A stretch of 64,000 nucleotides of DNA. Source: Pyxidicoccus sp. MSG2 (lineage in GTDB: Bacteria; Myxococcota; Myxococcia; Myxococcales; Myxococcaceae). Location: NCBI RefSeq assembly GCF_026626705.1, contig NZ_JAPNKC010000001.1:12029001-12093000 (forward strand). Direction: 5' to 3'. The notes under the pieces are model-generated. The model ran no database searches and was not told the DNA's origin. It was given only the letters and a program-made list of their open reading frames with translations. Made by a program: the position numbers and the translations under genes. Shown in pieces: positions 1 through 12,736 of the stretch (the stretch's first letter is position 1; every line of letters begins with the position of its first letter).

Positions 1-678
1 CACCAGCTCGTCCACGAGGCTGGACTTGCCCGCGCCGCCGGTGCCGGTGATGCCGAGCACGGGCACCCGGGGGGCGTCCACGTGGGCCTCCGCCATGGCC
101 TTGCGCAGCTCCTCACCCGCGTCCGCGAAGTTCTCCGCGATGGTGATGAGCGACGCGATGCGGTCCGGCTGGCGGGGCAGGGGCCGGGCCACCAGCGGCT
201 GGAAGTCCGCGGGGCGCTTCTCGAAGTCGCACTTGGAGATGAGGTCGTCGATCATCCCCTGCAGGCCCATGGCCCGGCCGTCGTCCGGCGAGTAGATGCG
301 CGTGACGCCGTACTTGTGGAGCTCGTCGATCTCCGTGGGGAGGATGGTGCCGCCACCGCCGCCGAACACCTTGATGTTCGCGCCGCGCTGACGGAGCAGG
401 TCGATCATGTACTTGAAGAACTCGACGTGCCCGCCCTGGTAGGAGGTGATGGCGATGCCCTGGGCGTCCTCCTGGATGGCGCAGTCGACGATCTCCGCCA
501 CGGAGCGGTTGTGGCCCAGGTGGATGACCTCGGCACCCGACGCCTGCATGAGGCGGCGCATGACGTTGATGGCCGCGTCATGGCCGTCGAACAGGCTGGC
601 GGCCGTGACGATGCGGACGTGGTGGCTGGGCTTGTAGGGCTGCGGAGGGGTCGGCGTGGTCGGCTGGGCGTGTCGCAC
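1..678 (-). CDS. icmF: IcmF, fused isobutyryl-CoA mutase (N-terminal part, cut by the window edge)
   Basis: Isobutyryl-CoA mutase fused interconverts isobutyryl-CoA and n-butyryl-CoA (also isovaleryl/pivalyl-CoA) with adenosylcobalamin. The visible 226 residues give the family's N-terminal order. A B12-binding Rossmann domain (about residues 21-155) carries DGHDAAI, the cobalamin-ligand His motif, and a GGGGG stretch. The MeaB-like G-domain then begins with the P-loop [12 protein letters not shown] at about residue 213. The TIM-barrel mutase domain must lie left of the window. GTG 678 is the only sensible start: an in-frame TAG lies at 688-690 and the B12 domain starts about 20 residues in. 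No clear Shine-Dalgarno is seen. It sits 75 bases downstream of meaB in the same orientation, as the fourth gene of the mutase operon. The G-domain fused directly behind B12-binding is what separates IcmF from MutB. Confidence 0.93.
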   Translation of the reverse strand, partial: MRHAQPTTPTPPQPYKPSHHVRIVTAASLFDGHDAAINVMRRLMQASGAEVIHLGHNRSVAEIVDCAIQEDAQGIAITSYQGGHVEFFKYMIDLLRQRGANIKVFGGGGGTILPTEIDELHKYGVTRIYSPDDGRAMGLQGMIDDLISKCDFEKRPADFQPLVARPLPRQPDRIASLITIAENFADAGEELRKAMAEAHVDAPRVPVLGITGTGGAGKSSLVDELV

Positions 679-753
679 GCGCGTACACTAAAAGTGCGGT
701 GCGGGACCGGCAAGCGATTGAAGTTGCGCGTGCTCGCCGTACGACGCGGGCCG

Positions 754-1737
754 TCAGGCCGGCATTCGTGGCAGGAAGGCGCCTAGCACCCGCAGTGCGG
801 CGGAGGTCGGCGTCGCACGGCCTTCGCGCACATCTGTTTCCAGCGAGGGCACGAGGGCGGACACCTCGGGGTGCGCCCGCAGGGCCGCCCGCAGGCCGTC
901 CTGCACCATGGCCCACATCCAGCCCACCTGCTGCTCCTGGCGGCGGCGCGCCAACTCACCCGACGCGACGCGCCGGGAGACGCGCTCCACGACGGAGTCC
1001 CACAGCTTCTCGATGCCGGTGCCCTCCAGCGCGCTGCACGTGGTGACGACCGGCTCCGCGCCCGGCCGCATGAGGTGCAGGGCGGCGCGGTACTCGGCGC
1101 GGGCCCGCTCGGCGCGGGGCGCGTTGTCGCCGTCCGCCTTGTTGATGGCGACCATGTCCGCGACTTCGAGGATGCCGCGCTTGATGCCCTGTAATTCGTC
1201 GCCCGCGCCCGCGAGCATCAGCACCAGGTAGAAGTCGACCAACTCGGAGACCACCGTCTCCGACTGGCCCACGCCCACCGTCTCCACCAGCACCACGTCG
1301 AAGCCCGCGGCCTCGCACAGCAGGAGCGTCTCGCGAGTCTTGCGCGCCACACCGCCGAGCGTCCCGCTGGACGGGCTGGGGCGGATGTACGCCGCGCTCT
1401 CGCGCGACAGGCGGGCCATGCGCGTCTTGTCACCCAGGATGCTGCCGCCGGAGATGCTGCTCGACGGGTCGATGGCGAGCACCGCCACGCGGTGGCCCTT
1501 GCCCACGAGGTGCATGCCCAGCGCGTCGATGAAGGTGCTCTTGCCCGCGCCCGGCACGCCGCTGATGCCCACGCGCTGGCTGTTCCCCGTGTGGGGCAGC
1601 AGGTGCGTGAGCACCTCCTGCGCGAGCGCCGCGTGACGCGGGTGCTCGCTCTCCACCAGGGTGATGGCGCGCGCGAGCACGGCGCGGTCTCCGGCGCGGA
1701 CGCCGTCCACGTAGGTGGCCGCGGGCAGCAGCTTCAC
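754..1737 (-). CDS. meaB: MeaB/ArgK-family G-protein chaperone of methylmalonyl-CoA mutase
   Basis: MeaB is a SIMIBI GTPase that gates cofactor loading and protects methylmalonyl-CoA mutase. The protein is 327 residues, normal for the family. The P-loop GVPGAGKST lies at about 60-68. It is followed by the DPSSS(I)[12 protein letters not shown] switch region, ETVGVGQSE (Walker B/switch II) and NKAD (guanine specificity). Its ATG overlaps the mutB stop codon by four bases (1734-1737), so translation is probably coupled to its client enzyme. IcmF downstream carries its own fused copy of this G-domain, so the operon holds both a free and a built-in chaperone. Confidence 0.96.
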   Translation of the reverse strand: MKLLPAATYVDGVRAGDRAVLARAITLVESEHPRHAALAQEVLTHLLPHTGNSQRVGISGVPGAGKSTFIDALGMHLVGKGHRVAVLAIDPSSSISGGSILGDKTRMARLSRESAAYIRPSPSSGTLGGVARKTRETLLLCEAAGFDVVLVETVGVGQSETVVSELVDFYLVLMLAGAGDELQGIKRGILEVADMVAINKADGDNAPRAERARAEYRAALHLMRPGAEPVVTTCSALEGTGIEKLWDSVVERVSRRVASGELARRRQEQQVGWMWAMVQDGLRAALRAHPEVSALVPSLETDVREGRATPTSAALRVLGAFLPRMPA

Positions 1738-3920
1738 GCCGCCTCCAGCTCGGCGGCGAGCTTGTCGAGCAGCTCCAGGGCCGCCTTCGCGATGACGGTG
1801 CCAGGGCCGAAGATGGCGGCGGCGCCCGCGGCGCGCAGCGCATCGTAGTCCTGGGGCGGAATCACGCCGCCCACCACCACCATGATGTCCTCGCGACCCA
1901 GCTTCGCCAGGGCCTGCTTCAGCTCCGGCACCAGCGTGAGATGTCCCGCGGCGAGCGAGCTGGCGCCCACGATGTGGACGTCGTTCTCCACCGCCTGGCG
2001 CGCGGACTCGTCGGGCGTCTGGAAGAGGGGACCGATGTCCACGTCGAAGCCCAGGTCTGCGAAGGCGGTGGCGATGACCTTCTGGCCGCGGTCATGCCCG
2101 TCCTGCCCCATCTTCGCGATGAGGATGCGAGGCCGGCGGCCGAAGCGCGCCAGGAAGGCATCCGCCTTCGCCCGCGCCTCGGCGATGCCGCTCGCGGAGC
2201 CTGCCTCGGCCGAGTACACCCCGGAGATGGTTCGCACGGTGGCCTCGTAGCGCCCGTAGACCTTCTCGAGCGCGTCGCTGATTTCTCCCACGGTGGCCTT
2301 GGCGCGCGCCGCGTCGATGGCGAGCGCCAGGAGGTTGCCCTCGTTGCGCCGGCCCGCCTCGGTGAGCGCGTCCAGGCGGCGGCGGACGTCGTCCGCGTTG
2401 CGCTCGGCGCGCAGCTCGCGCAGGCGGGCCACCTGGGACTCGCGCACCGCGGAGTTGTCCACCTTGAGGATGTCGATGCGGTCCTCACGCTCGGGCGGGT
2501 ACTTGTTCACGCCGATGATGGCCTGGCGCCCGGAGTCGATGCGCGCTTGCGTGCGCGCCGCGGCCTCTTCGATGCGCAGCTTGGGCAGGCCGGCTTCAAT
2601 CGCCTTCGTCATGCCGCCCAGCGCTTCCACTTCCTGGATGTGCGCCCAGGCCTTGTGCGCCAGCTCGTGGGTGAGGCGCTCCACGTAGTAGCTGCCGCCC
2701 CACGGGTCGATGACGCGCGTCGTTCCGCTTTCCAGTTGCAGGTACAACTGGGTGTTGCGAGCGATGCGCGCGCTGAAGTCGGTGGGCAGGGCAATCGCCT
2801 CGTCCAGCGAGTTGGTGTGGAGGCTCTGCGTGTGGCCCTGGGTGGCGGCCATGGCCTCCACGCAGGTGCGCACGACGTTGTTGTAGACGTCCTGCGCGGT
2901 GAGGCTCCAGCCAGACGTCTGGCAGTGCGTGCGCAGCGCCAGGCTCTTGTCGCTCTTGGGCTTGAAGTCCTTGAGGAGCCGGGCCCACAGGAGGCGGGCC
3001 GCGCGCAGCTTGGCCACCTCCATGAAGAAGTTCATCCCGATGGCCCAGAAGAACGACAGGCGGGGCGCGAACGCGTCCACGTCCAGGCCGGCGGCGAGTC
3101 CCGCGCGCACGTACTCCACACCGTCTGCGAGCGTGTAGCCCAGCTCCAGGTCCTGGGACGCGCCGGCCTCCTGCATGTGGTAGCCGCTGATGCTGATGCT
3201 GTTGAAGCGCGGCATCCGCTCCGCCGTGAAGCGGAAGATGTCCCCGATGATGCGCATCGAGGGACCGGGCGGATAGATGTACGTGTTGCGGACCATGAAC
3301 TCCTTGAGGATGTCGTTCTGGATGGTCCCGCTGAGTTGCTCGGGGCGCACGCCCTGTTCCTCGGCCGCCACGACGTAGAGCGCGAGCACGGGGAGGACGG
3401 CGCCGTTCATCGTCATGGACACGGACATCTGGTCGAGCGGAATCCGGTCGAACAGGATGCGCATGTCCTTGATGGAGTCGATGGCCACGCCCGCCATGCC
3501 CACGTCGCCGGAGACGCGCGGGTGGTCGCTGTCGTAGCCCCGGTGCGTGGCGAGGTCGAACGCGATGGACAGGCCCTTCTGACCGGCCGCGAGGTTGCGG
3601 CGGTAGAAGGCGTTGGAGGCCTCGGCGGTGGAGAACCCGGCGTACTGGCGCACCGTCCACGGCTGCTGCACGTACATCGTGGCGTACGGGCCGCGCACGA
3701 AGGGCGGCAGGCCGGGCAGCGAGCCCAGGTGCGCCACGCCCTCCAAATCCTCCGGGGCGTAGACGGGCTTGACGGGGATGCCCTCGGGTGTGTCCCAGCG
3801 CTCGGCGGCGCGGGTGGCGTCGCTCGCGTGGCTGCGCTGCGTGTCGCGCACGGCGGGGGCGGGCTGCGTCTCTGGGGCGTCGAAGGCGACGCGGGAGAAG
3901 TCCGGAACGTTGGAGCGCAT
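1734..3920 (-). CDS. mutB: Methylmalonyl-CoA mutase large (catalytic) subunit
   Basis: Converts (R)-methylmalonyl-CoA to succinyl-CoA with adenosylcobalamin, linking propionyl-CoA to the TCA cycle. The protein is 728 residues, normal length. The TIM-barrel acyl-CoA domain covers about residues 60-560. The C-terminal B12 domain starts near 592 and carries DGHDRG (the cobalt-ligating His) followed by [10 protein letters not shown] and VVGGVIP. The N-terminal start MRSNVPDF overlaps the mutA stop in a TGATG arrangement (3918-3922). It is the second gene of the mutA-mutB-meaB-icmF operon, and the heterodimer partner is encoded immediately upstream. Confidence 0.97.
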   Translation of the reverse strand: MRSNVPDFSRVAFDAPETQPAPAVRDTQRSHASDATRAAERWDTPEGIPVKPVYAPEDLEGVAHLGSLPGLPPFVRGPYATMYVQQPWTVRQYAGFSTAEASNAFYRRNLAAGQKGLSIAFDLATHRGYDSDHPRVSGDVGMAGVAIDSIKDMRILFDRIPLDQMSVSMTMNGAVLPVLALYVVAAEEQGVRPEQLSGTIQNDILKEFMVRNTYIYPPGPSMRIIGDIFRFTAERMPRFNSISISGYHMQEAGASQDLELGYTLADGVEYVRAGLAAGLDVDAFAPRLSFFWAIGMNFFMEVAKLRAARLLWARLLKDFKPKSDKSLALRTHCQTSGWSLTAQDVYNNVVRTCVEAMAATQGHTQSLHTNSLDEAIALPTDFSARIARNTQLYLQLESGTTRVIDPWGGSYYVERLTHELAHKAWAHIQEVEALGGMTKAIEAGLPKLRIEEAAARTQARIDSGRQAIIGVNKYPPEREDRIDILKVDNSAVRESQVARLRELRAERNADDVRRRLDALTEAGRRNEGNLLALAIDAARAKATVGEISDALEKVYGRYEATVRTISGVYSAEAGSASGIAEARAKADAFLARFGRRPRILIAKMGQDGHDRGQKVIATAFADLGFDVDIGPLFQTPDESARQAVENDVHIVGASSLAAGHLTLVPELKQALAKLGREDIMVVVGGVIPPQDYDALRAAGAAAIFGPGTVIAKAALELLDKLAAELEAA

Positions 3921-5803
3921 CAGGCCACCACTCCGAGCTGCTGGTGCAGCGTCTTCAGGAGCTGGAACAGGTCCGCTCCCGCGTAGATGAAGAAGTCCAC
4001 GCCGGCCGCGCGGAAGGCGGCCTCGTGGTCACCGGGACGGCCCGCCACGACGACGGTGCGCGCGCCCCGGGCCTTGAGGGCCTGGGTGAGCGCGGGTACC
4101 TGGTCCGGGTACAACGTGTCCGGGCCGGAGATGACCGCGAGCAGGGTGCCCGTCTTCGCGAACGCCTCCGCGGCGTGGGCCGCGTCCGTGAAGTCGCGGT
4201 GCTCGTCGGTCTCGATGCCACCCACGGCCAGCGCGTTGGTGGTCCACATCGAGCGCGTGGTGTGCTCCGCCACCGTGCCCAGGCTCGCCAGGAAGGCGCG
4301 CGGGCGCATGCCGTACAGGGCGAGGTGCCGGTCGCTGGCGTCGCGCAGCGACTCGAACGCCTCGGCCATGCGAACGGGACGCAGCGGCGCGAAGCCGCCT
4401 TCGGCCTTCACGGGCGTGGGATGCGGCTCGCGCTGGACGGGGGCCTCGCTCAGATGGGGGAATTCGCTGACGCCCACCATGGGCAGTCGCCGGCTGCGCA
4501 CGGCCTTGTCGCGCGCCGCGACTGTCTCGGCGAGCACGCGGGCCACGTCACCCTCGACGAGCGCGCGCGTCATGCCGCCCAGGGACTCGATGCGCTGCAG
4601 CTCCGTCCACGCCGCACGGGCCACTTCGCCGGTGAGCTGTTCCAGGTAGTAGCTGCCGCCGGCGGGGTCCGCGACGCGGTTGAGGCTGGACTCGTCGCGC
4701 AGGATGAGCTGCGTGTTGCGCGCAATCCGCCGGCTCTGCTCGTCCGGCGTGCCCAGGGGCTCGTCGAAGGGAGAGGTGCTCACGCTGTCCGCGCCCGCGA
4801 CGACGGCGGCGAAGGACTCCGCGGTGGCGCGCAGGATGTTCACCCACGGGTCGCGCTTCGCCTTGGTGCCGGTGGCGGTGCGCGCGTGCAGCGACATCGC
4901 CTGGGTCTCGGGCGGACCACCGGAGGCGGCGACGACCTTGGACCAGAGCAGCCGCGCCGCGCGCAGCCGGGCAATCTCCGGGAAGAACTGCCCGCCCACC
5001 GACAGCGCGAACTGCACCGAGCGCGCCGCGTCCGCGGGGGACACGCCCGCGCGCTCCAGCTCGCGCAGGTACTCCACGCCGGTGGCGATGGTCCATGCCA
5101 GTTCCTGCACGGGCGTGGCGCCAGCGTCCGCCCAGGCACGCGAGGACACCAGCAGCGCGCGCAGGCCCGGCGCTTCCTTCAGCAGCGACGTCACCAGCGG
5201 CGCGGCCTTCGCGAGCGTCCCGGCCACGTCCACCTTCGCCGTGCCCGCGCGGGCCATGGCGCCGATGGGGTCGATGCCCAGGCTGCCGCTCAGCGCCTTG
5301 CGCGGAACACGCAGCGCGTCCGCGACCTGGAGCAGGAGGGACGCGGGAGCGAGCACGTCACGCGCCGGCTCCAGGTGCACGGGCGTGCGCTCCAGCGGGA
5401 CGTGCGCGAGGAGCCGCCGCAGCGAGTCCGCGTCCTTCACGTCGATGCCGTGCGGCGCATCCAGCAGCAGCCAGACGCCCTGGCCGCCGCGCTCCAGATC
5501 ATTGCGGAGCACCTCGGCGGTGGAGGACACATCGGGGCCGGCGTACTCCTGGCACACCGTCCAGCCGCCCTCCGTGTGGCCGAGCGGCTGCGTGCCGCGC
5601 ACATAGGGGGCCACGCCCGGAGGCTCCGTGGGGACGGGAGCATCCTGGGGCGTGTAGAGCGGCTGGAGGGACAGGCCACCTTCCAGGCTCGATTGGAGGG
5701 ACGTGAAGGGCTTGCCCTTCAGGTCCTTCTCGACGAGCCGGCGCCACGCGTCGAGCGACGGGGGCGGGAAGTCCTTGTCGGAGGGGGGAGGCACTTGCGA
5801 CAT
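3920..5803 (-). CDS. mutA: Methylmalonyl-CoA mutase small (non-catalytic) subunit
   Basis: Partner of MutB in the heterodimeric mutase. From ATG 5803 the protein is 627 residues. This start follows a GCGAGGAC Shine-Dalgarno about seven bases upstream and gives the expected N-terminus ([20 protein letters not shown]). A longer in-frame reading to 6172 would include non-conserved sequence and is rejected. The C-terminal B12-like domain lacks the DxHxxG cobalamin motif: the equivalent region reads [13 protein letters not shown]. This is the normal state of the small subunit and marks it as non-catalytic. It is the first gene of the operon. No cobalamin riboswitch-like structure was recognised in the 216 bases upstream. 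Confidence 0.96.
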   Translation of the reverse strand: MSQVPPPSDKDFPPPSLDAWRRLVEKDLKGKPFTSLQSSLEGGLSLQPLYTPQDAPVPTEPPGVAPYVRGTQPLGHTEGGWTVCQEYAGPDVSSTAEVLRNDLERGGQGVWLLLDAPHGIDVKDADSLRRLLAHVPLERTPVHLEPARDVLAPASLLLQVADALRVPRKALSGSLGIDPIGAMARAGTAKVDVAGTLAKAAPLVTSLLKEAPGLRALLVSSRAWADAGATPVQELAWTIATGVEYLRELERAGVSPADAARSVQFALSVGGQFFPEIARLRAARLLWSKVVAASGGPPETQAMSLHARTATGTKAKRDPWVNILRATAESFAAVVAGADSVSTSPFDEPLGTPDEQSRRIARNTQLILRDESSLNRVADPAGGSYYLEQLTGEVARAAWTELQRIESLGGMTRALVEGDVARVLAETVAARDKAVRSRRLPMVGVSEFPHLSEAPVQREPHPTPVKAEGGFAPLRPVRMAEAFESLRDASDRHLALYGMRPRAFLASLGTVAEHTTRSMWTTNALAVGGIETDEHRDFTDAAHAAEAFAKTGTLLAVISGPDTLYPDQVPALTQALKARGARTVVVAGRPGDHEAAFRAAGVDFFIYAGADLFQLLKTLHQQLGVVA

Positions 5804-6019
5804 GCTGCGTCCTCGCGGAGAGATGAGGCGCCATGCCCCGGAGGGCAGCACCGTGTCCATCCCATAGGCGCAATGCCCGTCCGGGGCAATGGGTCTGATG
5901 CCGCCACCGTGTCCAACGTCCAGGGAGTGGGAGCAGGGGGCATGGAACCCCGCGCGCGAACAGGGCGCCGTATCCTTTCCAGGTGGCCTCACTCCCAATG
6001 AGGTAGGAGCCACACGCCC

Positions 6020-6748
6020 GTGTCCTTCTTCGGAGAGCTCTACCTTCGCAGCACGCTGCCCTTCCTCTCGGAGGCCGTCACGGCCCGGGAAGTGGAGTAC
6101 CTCGCTCACGCCTTCGCGGACGTGCCGGGCCCCGCCCCGGTGGTGGACCTGGGCTGCGGCCATGGCCGCCACGCGGCGCGGCTCAATGCCAGTGGCACCC
6201 TGGCCGGTCGCGTCATCGGTCTGGAATTAGACGCGCTGTCGCTTTCCATGCGGCGGCCGGGGTTTCCCGCGGTGCAGGGCGACCTCCGGGCACTGCCGTT
6301 CCAGGAGGCTTCAGTGGCCGGGGCCTACGCCTGGTACTCGACACTCTTCGCCTTCACGGATGAGGAGCACGTGCACATCCTGCGCGAGGTGGCGCGGGTG
6401 CTGCGGCCGGGAGGGAGGCTGGTGTTCCAGACGGTGCCGTACGAGCGATTGGTGGAGTCACCGGCGGCGGCGTTCCAGCAGACGCTGCCGGACGGAAGCA
6501 TCTTGGAAGAGCAGAGCCGGTTCGACGCGGTTACGGGTAGGGACGAGGGACAGCGGACGCTCACCCTACCGACCGGTCGGCGTCTCACCGCGTCATATGC
6601 CATCCGCTACTATCCCCTTGCGGAACTGACACGTCTGTTGGAAAGCACGGGGTTTTCCAGGGCCTGGGTGCACGGTGGGCTGGACGGTGGGCCACCGACA
6701 TCGCGGTCGACCGATTTGATTGTGGGAGCAGCGCTTCGAAAGCGCTGA
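6020..6748 (+). CDS. Class I SAM-dependent methyltransferase (methyltransferase 11-like)
   Basis: A 242-residue Rossmann-fold methyltransferase of unknown substrate. Motif I is VVDLGCGHGRHAARL at about residues 39-53, followed by an acidic residue at the end of beta-2 (GLELD) and motif IV/post-motif LRPGGRLVFQTVPYE. The start is GTG 6020, with AGGAG in GAGGTAGGAGCC about ten bases upstream. It is divergent from mutA and lies nine bases before the HMG-CoA lyase gene, so the two are probably co-transcribed. The substrate could be a small molecule or a quinone-like lipid; the sequence does not decide. Confidence 0.85.
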   Translation: MSFFGELYLRSTLPFLSEAVTAREVEYLAHAFADVPGPAPVVDLGCGHGRHAARLNASGTLAGRVIGLELDALSLSMRRPGFPAVQGDLRALPFQEASVAGAYAWYSTLFAFTDEEHVHILREVARVLRPGGRLVFQTVPYERLVESPAAAFQQTLPDGSILEEQSRFDAVTGRDEGQRTLTLPTGRRLTASYAIRYYPLAELTRLLESTGFSRAWVHGGLDGGPPTSRSTDLIVGAALRKR

Positions 6749-6757
6749 GCTCGTCCA

Positions 6758-7741
6758 GTGGATCCGAACCAGAATTCCCGAGCGCATACAGGCTGGCTGG
6801 GCCAGCTCCCGAAGCGGGTCGACGTCTACGAGGTCGGCCCCCGGGATGGCCTGCAGAACGAGCTGCGCACGCTGCCCACGCGGGACAAGGCGCGGCTCAT
6901 CGACGCGCTGGTCTCCGCGGGCGAGAAGCGCATCGAGGTGACGTCGTTCGTGTCACCCAAGTGGATTCCGCAGCTCGCGGACGCGGAGGAGTTGCTGCGC
7001 CTCGTGGGGCGGCGGGAGGGCGTGGTGTTCTCCGCGCTCGTGCCCAACCTCAAGGGACTGGAGCGCGCGAAGGACGCGGGCCTGGAGGAGGCAGCGGTCT
7101 TCATCTCCGCGTCCGAGGCGCACTCGAAGAAGAACATCAACAAGAGCATCGCCGAGGCCCTGGCGGGCGCGCGCGAGGTGACGGCGGCGGCGCTCGCGGC
7201 GGGCATGCGCGTGCGCGGCTACCTGTCCACCGTGTGGGGCTGCCCGTATGAGGGACATGTCCCGGTGGAGCGGGTGGTGGACATCTGCCGCCAGCTCGTG
7301 GACGCGGGCCTGTATCAGCTCAGCCTGGGGGACACGATTGGCGTGGGGACGCCGAGGCAGACCGAGGGAATCCTCGAGGCGCTGCTGAAGCACATCCCCG
7401 TGGAGAAGCTCGCGCTGCACATGCACGACACGCGCGGCACCGCGCTGGCGAATGCGCTGGTGGGACTGTCCGCGGGCGTGACGACGTTCGACGCGAGCAT
7501 CGGTGGACTGGGTGGGTGCCCCTACGCTCCGGGCGCGGCGGGCAACCTGGCCACCGAGGACGCCGTGTTCATGCTGCACGGCATGGGCGTGGAGACGGGC
7601 ATCAACCTGGACCGGCTGGTGGAGGCCGGGGAGATTGCCCAGGAGCTCATCGGCCGGAAGCTGGCCGGCAAGTACCTGCAGGCTGCGCTCGGTGAGCGGG
7701 AGAAGAAGGCGTCCCGTCGCGTACAGAGCGCGCAGACCTGA
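6758..7741 (+). CDS. mvaB: Hydroxymethylglutaryl-CoA lyase
   Basis: Cleaves 3-hydroxy-3-methylglutaryl-CoA to acetyl-CoA and acetoacetate, the last step of leucine degradation. The 327-residue TIM-barrel protein shows the family pattern: EVGPRDGLQNE (metal-binding Asp and catalytic Arg, about 25-36), SASEAHSKKNINKS, LSLGDTIGVG, the metal-ligand HMHDTRG and the signature GGLGGCPYAPGAAGN containing the catalytic Cys. GTG 6758 is the start. Its Shine-Dalgarno is weak and its N-terminal extension is about 20 residues longer than in compact family members, so a slightly later start cannot be excluded. A GC hairpin follows the stop. LiuC and acyl-CoA genes of the same pathway lie further right. Confidence 0.93.
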   Translation: MDPNQNSRAHTGWLGQLPKRVDVYEVGPRDGLQNELRTLPTRDKARLIDALVSAGEKRIEVTSFVSPKWIPQLADAEELLRLVGRREGVVFSALVPNLKGLERAKDAGLEEAAVFISASEAHSKKNINKSIAEALAGAREVTAAALAAGMRVRGYLSTVWGCPYEGHVPVERVVDICRQLVDAGLYQLSLGDTIGVGTPRQTEGILEALLKHIPVEKLALHMHDTRGTALANALVGLSAGVTTFDASIGGLGGCPYAPGAAGNLATEDAVFMLHGMGVETGINLDRLVEAGEIAQELIGRKLAGKYLQAALGEREKKASRRVQSAQT

Positions 7742-7768
7742 GCGCGCAACTCACGGGTTGAACACAAT

Positions 7769-7808
7769 GAGGGCGGCACCGGAAAGGTCTCCGAGCCGCC
7801 CTCGATTT
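7769..7808 (+). terminator. Hairpin after HMG-CoA lyase gene
   Basis: GAGGGCGGC (7769-7777) pairs with GCCGCCCTC (7795-7803), a perfect nine-base-pair stem with a 17-base loop, followed by GATTTG. The T-tract is short, so termination may be weak or Rho-assisted. It separates the lyase gene from the following lipoprotein unit. Confidence 0.55.
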
Positions 7809-7849
7809 GCGGCTCTGCCGTTGGGTCTTCCTGAGTAGGCTCATTTCGA

Positions 7850-8494
7850 ATGAGCCCGCCTCCTCGGTTCCGCAGCCTCGTGCTTCTGGTTCAAGCCTGC
7901 GTCCTGCTTTCCTGTGGCAGCAGTGTCCGTTCCGCACTTCTGCCTGCGCCCGAGGAGCTCTCCAGTCTGGCCCTGGTCATCGAGGAACGGGCCGATGGCC
8001 AGATAGTTCACTCCTGGCGACCCGCAGCCGAGTTCGAGGATGCGCTGCGGAGCCTGCCGACCTACGGCCGTCGGAGTGCGCCCTCAAGGCCCATCGTCCT
8101 TGCCAGTAGCCGCCGTCGAGACTGTGACCAGGAACTGATCGAATGCCACCGGAACTGCATGCGGCGCAAGCTCCCGGCTCCTCACAACTACATCCCACGT
8201 GGGCACCCCAGGCATGATCAGATTTGCCGTGACAATTGCCGGCCCGCCTACGCGGACTGCGTGGAGGCAACGGGCGCCCGGGCGCTGCGGTTTCCTGCGG
8301 TGAATGGTGCGGTTGAGTGGCTGAAAGAACATCGAACAGAACTTCTCGTGGGAACCGGAGTCGTCATCGCAGGGGTGGCCTTCGTCGTCGTTTCCGCGGG
8401 AGCAGGGCTGCTCGTACTCGCCCCTCTGGCCCTGATGGCCTCGGCGGACAGCATGGATGCGCCGCTGTGTGGTGGAGGTGAGCATGAATCGTGA
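7850..8494 (+). CDS. Cysteine-rich lipoprotein with C-terminal hydrophobic segment (possibly toxin-like)
   Basis: A 214-residue protein of unknown function. The N-terminus is a lipoprotein signal with lipobox LLSC (Cys 22). The middle holds two Cys clusters of the form CDQELIECHRNC and CRDNCRPAYADC, suggesting disulfides or metal binding outside the cytoplasm. A hydrophobic, small-residue-rich helix (GVVIAGVAFVVVSAGAGLL) lies near 167-190, after which the protein ends within about 25 residues. The next gene overlaps its 3' end by 11 bases. The layout of a lipoprotein followed by a coupled small cytosolic partner resembles the SitA/SitI outer-membrane-exchange toxin systems of myxobacteria, but no toxin domain follows the hydrophobic segment here. 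Function is inferred only from layout. Confidence 0.8.
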   Translation: MSPPPRFRSLVLLVQACVLLSCGSSVRSALLPAPEELSSLALVIEERADGQIVHSWRPAAEFEDALRSLPTYGRRSAPSRPIVLASSRRRDCDQELIECHRNCMRRKLPAPHNYIPRGHPRHDQICRDNCRPAYADCVEATGARALRFPAVNGAVEWLKEHRTELLVGTGVVIAGVAFVVVSAGAGLLVLAPLALMASADSMDAPLCGGGEHES

Positions 8495-9224
8495 CGACCT
8501 GGACAGGCGCGTGGGCGCCCTCCGCAAGGCCCAGGAACTGCTCAGCGCCTTTCCAGAGGTCGCGGAGGCCCTCGCGCCTGCCTTGCACGCCTCCTATTTC
8601 CTGCTCGATGGTCATGGGCACAACTTCGAGGACTACCTCGCGGCCTTCAGGGGCACCTCACTTCCATTTCTCGGAACGTTCTCCAGCCGGGCGGAGTTCG
8701 ACGCCTGGCTGAAGACGCACTTCGTGCCTCCACCACGAGGCGCTTTGCAGATAGTGGGTGAGCGGTATTCCCTTGGCTACGCCCGCTCAAGTGGCCAACC
8801 CCTATTGTTCCGGGTCCCTCCTGTCGAGGCCTTGAGAAGGCCAAGCGGAACAGAGGGGCAGGAGCAGCTATGGCACGCGCTCGATCGTGCGCGGGCCGTG
8901 CTCGGTTCATCATCTGCGGACGTCGAGGGACTGCACTCTGCCGCGCTGGCCCTGCACTTCATCCACGAGGCTGGCTGCGGACGCGAGTTCGCACATTTCC
9001 TGGCGCACCTCGACGAGCACCTGCCTCCCCTCCGATCGTTCGCCACGCGCGAAGCAGCGGAAGCCTGGTTGATGAGCCATCCGAGTCCTCCGGATGGCGC
9101 ATGCGTTCAGGTAGGGGACGAGCAATTCACAGTGGGGTACTGGCCCCGGAGCGGGCTCCGGAGCCTGCTGCGCTACCCCACGGACGAAGCGCTTGACGAA
9201 GTGGTGGAGGACGAAGGCCGCTGA
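8484..9224 (+). CDS. Protein with internal duplication, coupled to upstream lipoprotein (possible immunity/partner)
   Basis: A 246-residue soluble protein with no signal peptide and no recognised family. ATG 8484 is chosen because a strong Shine-Dalgarno, GGAGGTG, lies five bases upstream. The start is inside the 3' end of the lipoprotein gene, so translation is coupled. The two halves look alike. Half 1 (about 1-115) has FEDYLAAF, a FSSRAEFDAWL helix and a GERYSLGYARSSGQPLLF strand. Half 2 (about 130-235) has a SFATREAAEAWL helix and GDEQFTVGYWPRSG-type strands. Its position behind a surface lipoprotein would fit a cognate immunity or regulatory partner; this is inference. Confidence 0.75.
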   Translation: MNRDDLDRRVGALRKAQELLSAFPEVAEALAPALHASYFLLDGHGHNFEDYLAAFRGTSLPFLGTFSSRAEFDAWLKTHFVPPPRGALQIVGERYSLGYARSSGQPLLFRVPPVEALRRPSGTEGQEQLWHALDRARAVLGSSSADVEGLHSAALALHFIHEAGCGREFAHFLAHLDEHLPPLRSFATREAAEAWLMSHPSPPDGACVQVGDEQFTVGYWPRSGLRSLLRYPTDEALDEVVEDEGR

Positions 9225-12059
<2,835 letters not shown>

Positions 12060-12073
12060 TCCGGACTGAAGGT

Positions 12074-12097
12074 GCCCCCCGGAAACACACCGGGGGC
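12074..12097. terminator. GC-rich hairpin between convergent liuC and YtxH-like genes
   Basis: CCCCCGG (12076-12082) pairs with CCGGGGG (12090-12096) around an AAACACA loop. No T-tract follows on either strand, so this is at best a Rho-assisted or bidirectional stop between two convergent genes. Confidence 0.4.
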
Positions 12098-12168
12098 GGC
12101 GGCCTGGATGAACCAGACCGCGCCCCCGGAGGACTTCCGTCAGGTCATGGACCGGAAGGCCGGGCGCC

Positions 12169-12528
12169 TCAGGCGCTGGCGGTCTTCTCGGGGCCGACGT
12201 TGACGCCCTGCTTGTTCATGTAGCCGATGGCCCGGTCCTTCACCGTGGTGCGCAGCTCCGTGCCCGTCTTCGGGGCGAGGAGCAGCGCCGCCACGCCACC
12301 CGCGGCCACGCCGAGGATGAAGACGCCCAGGCCCCCCAGGCCCAGCGTCGCGGGCTTGCGGGTGGTCAACCCCACCAGATTCAGGACGTCGTCCGGGTCG
12401 AAGTCGTCCCACCTGTTCCTGGCGGCGCGGGGAAGCTCGTCGATCAGCTTGTGAGCCATCCACTTGCGGTACAGGTCGCTCTTGGCCAACCCCTTCGCCA
12501 TCCACTTGCCTCTCTTCGCTGCGAACAT
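12169..12528 (-). CDS. YtxH-like small membrane protein
   Basis: A 119-residue protein with one Gly/Ala-rich membrane segment (about 62-85, LGGLGVFILGVAAGGVAAL) followed by the YtxH hallmark LLLAPKTGTELR. Its start ATG 12528 has a strong GGAGGG Shine-Dalgarno about five bases upstream. The N-terminal 55 residues are charged and probably cytoplasmic. YtxH-type proteins are often envelope-stress related, but no specific role can be given. It is divergent from the carboxylase gene. Confidence 0.72.
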   Translation of the reverse strand: MFAAKRGKWMAKGLAKSDLYRKWMAHKLIDELPRAARNRWDDFDPDDVLNLVGLTTRKPATLGLGGLGVFILGVAAGGVAALLLAPKTGTELRTTVKDRAIGYMNKQGVNVGPEKTASA

Positions 12529-12736
12529 GCGTCCCTCCTGGGCCAGATGATTGCGGAGGCGCGTGTCGCTCGCGTGTACGCCCCCGTTGAGGCTCCAAGG
12601 TAGGCAGGGGGCGCTTCCGTGGCACCCCCCGAGCCCCCTCGTTCACACACTGCGTCGTAAGCTGGACGTCACGACGCGCCGCACCCTCGGAGAGAAGGCA
12701 GCCAGGCGGAAACCTTTCTGCTATGTGGCCCGGGCC

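Noticed and set aside
5804-6019. Cobalamin riboswitch upstream of mutA
   Set aside because: The 216-base gap was inspected for a B12-box-like conserved core; none was recognised by eye. A covariance-model search (cmscan) would be decisive.
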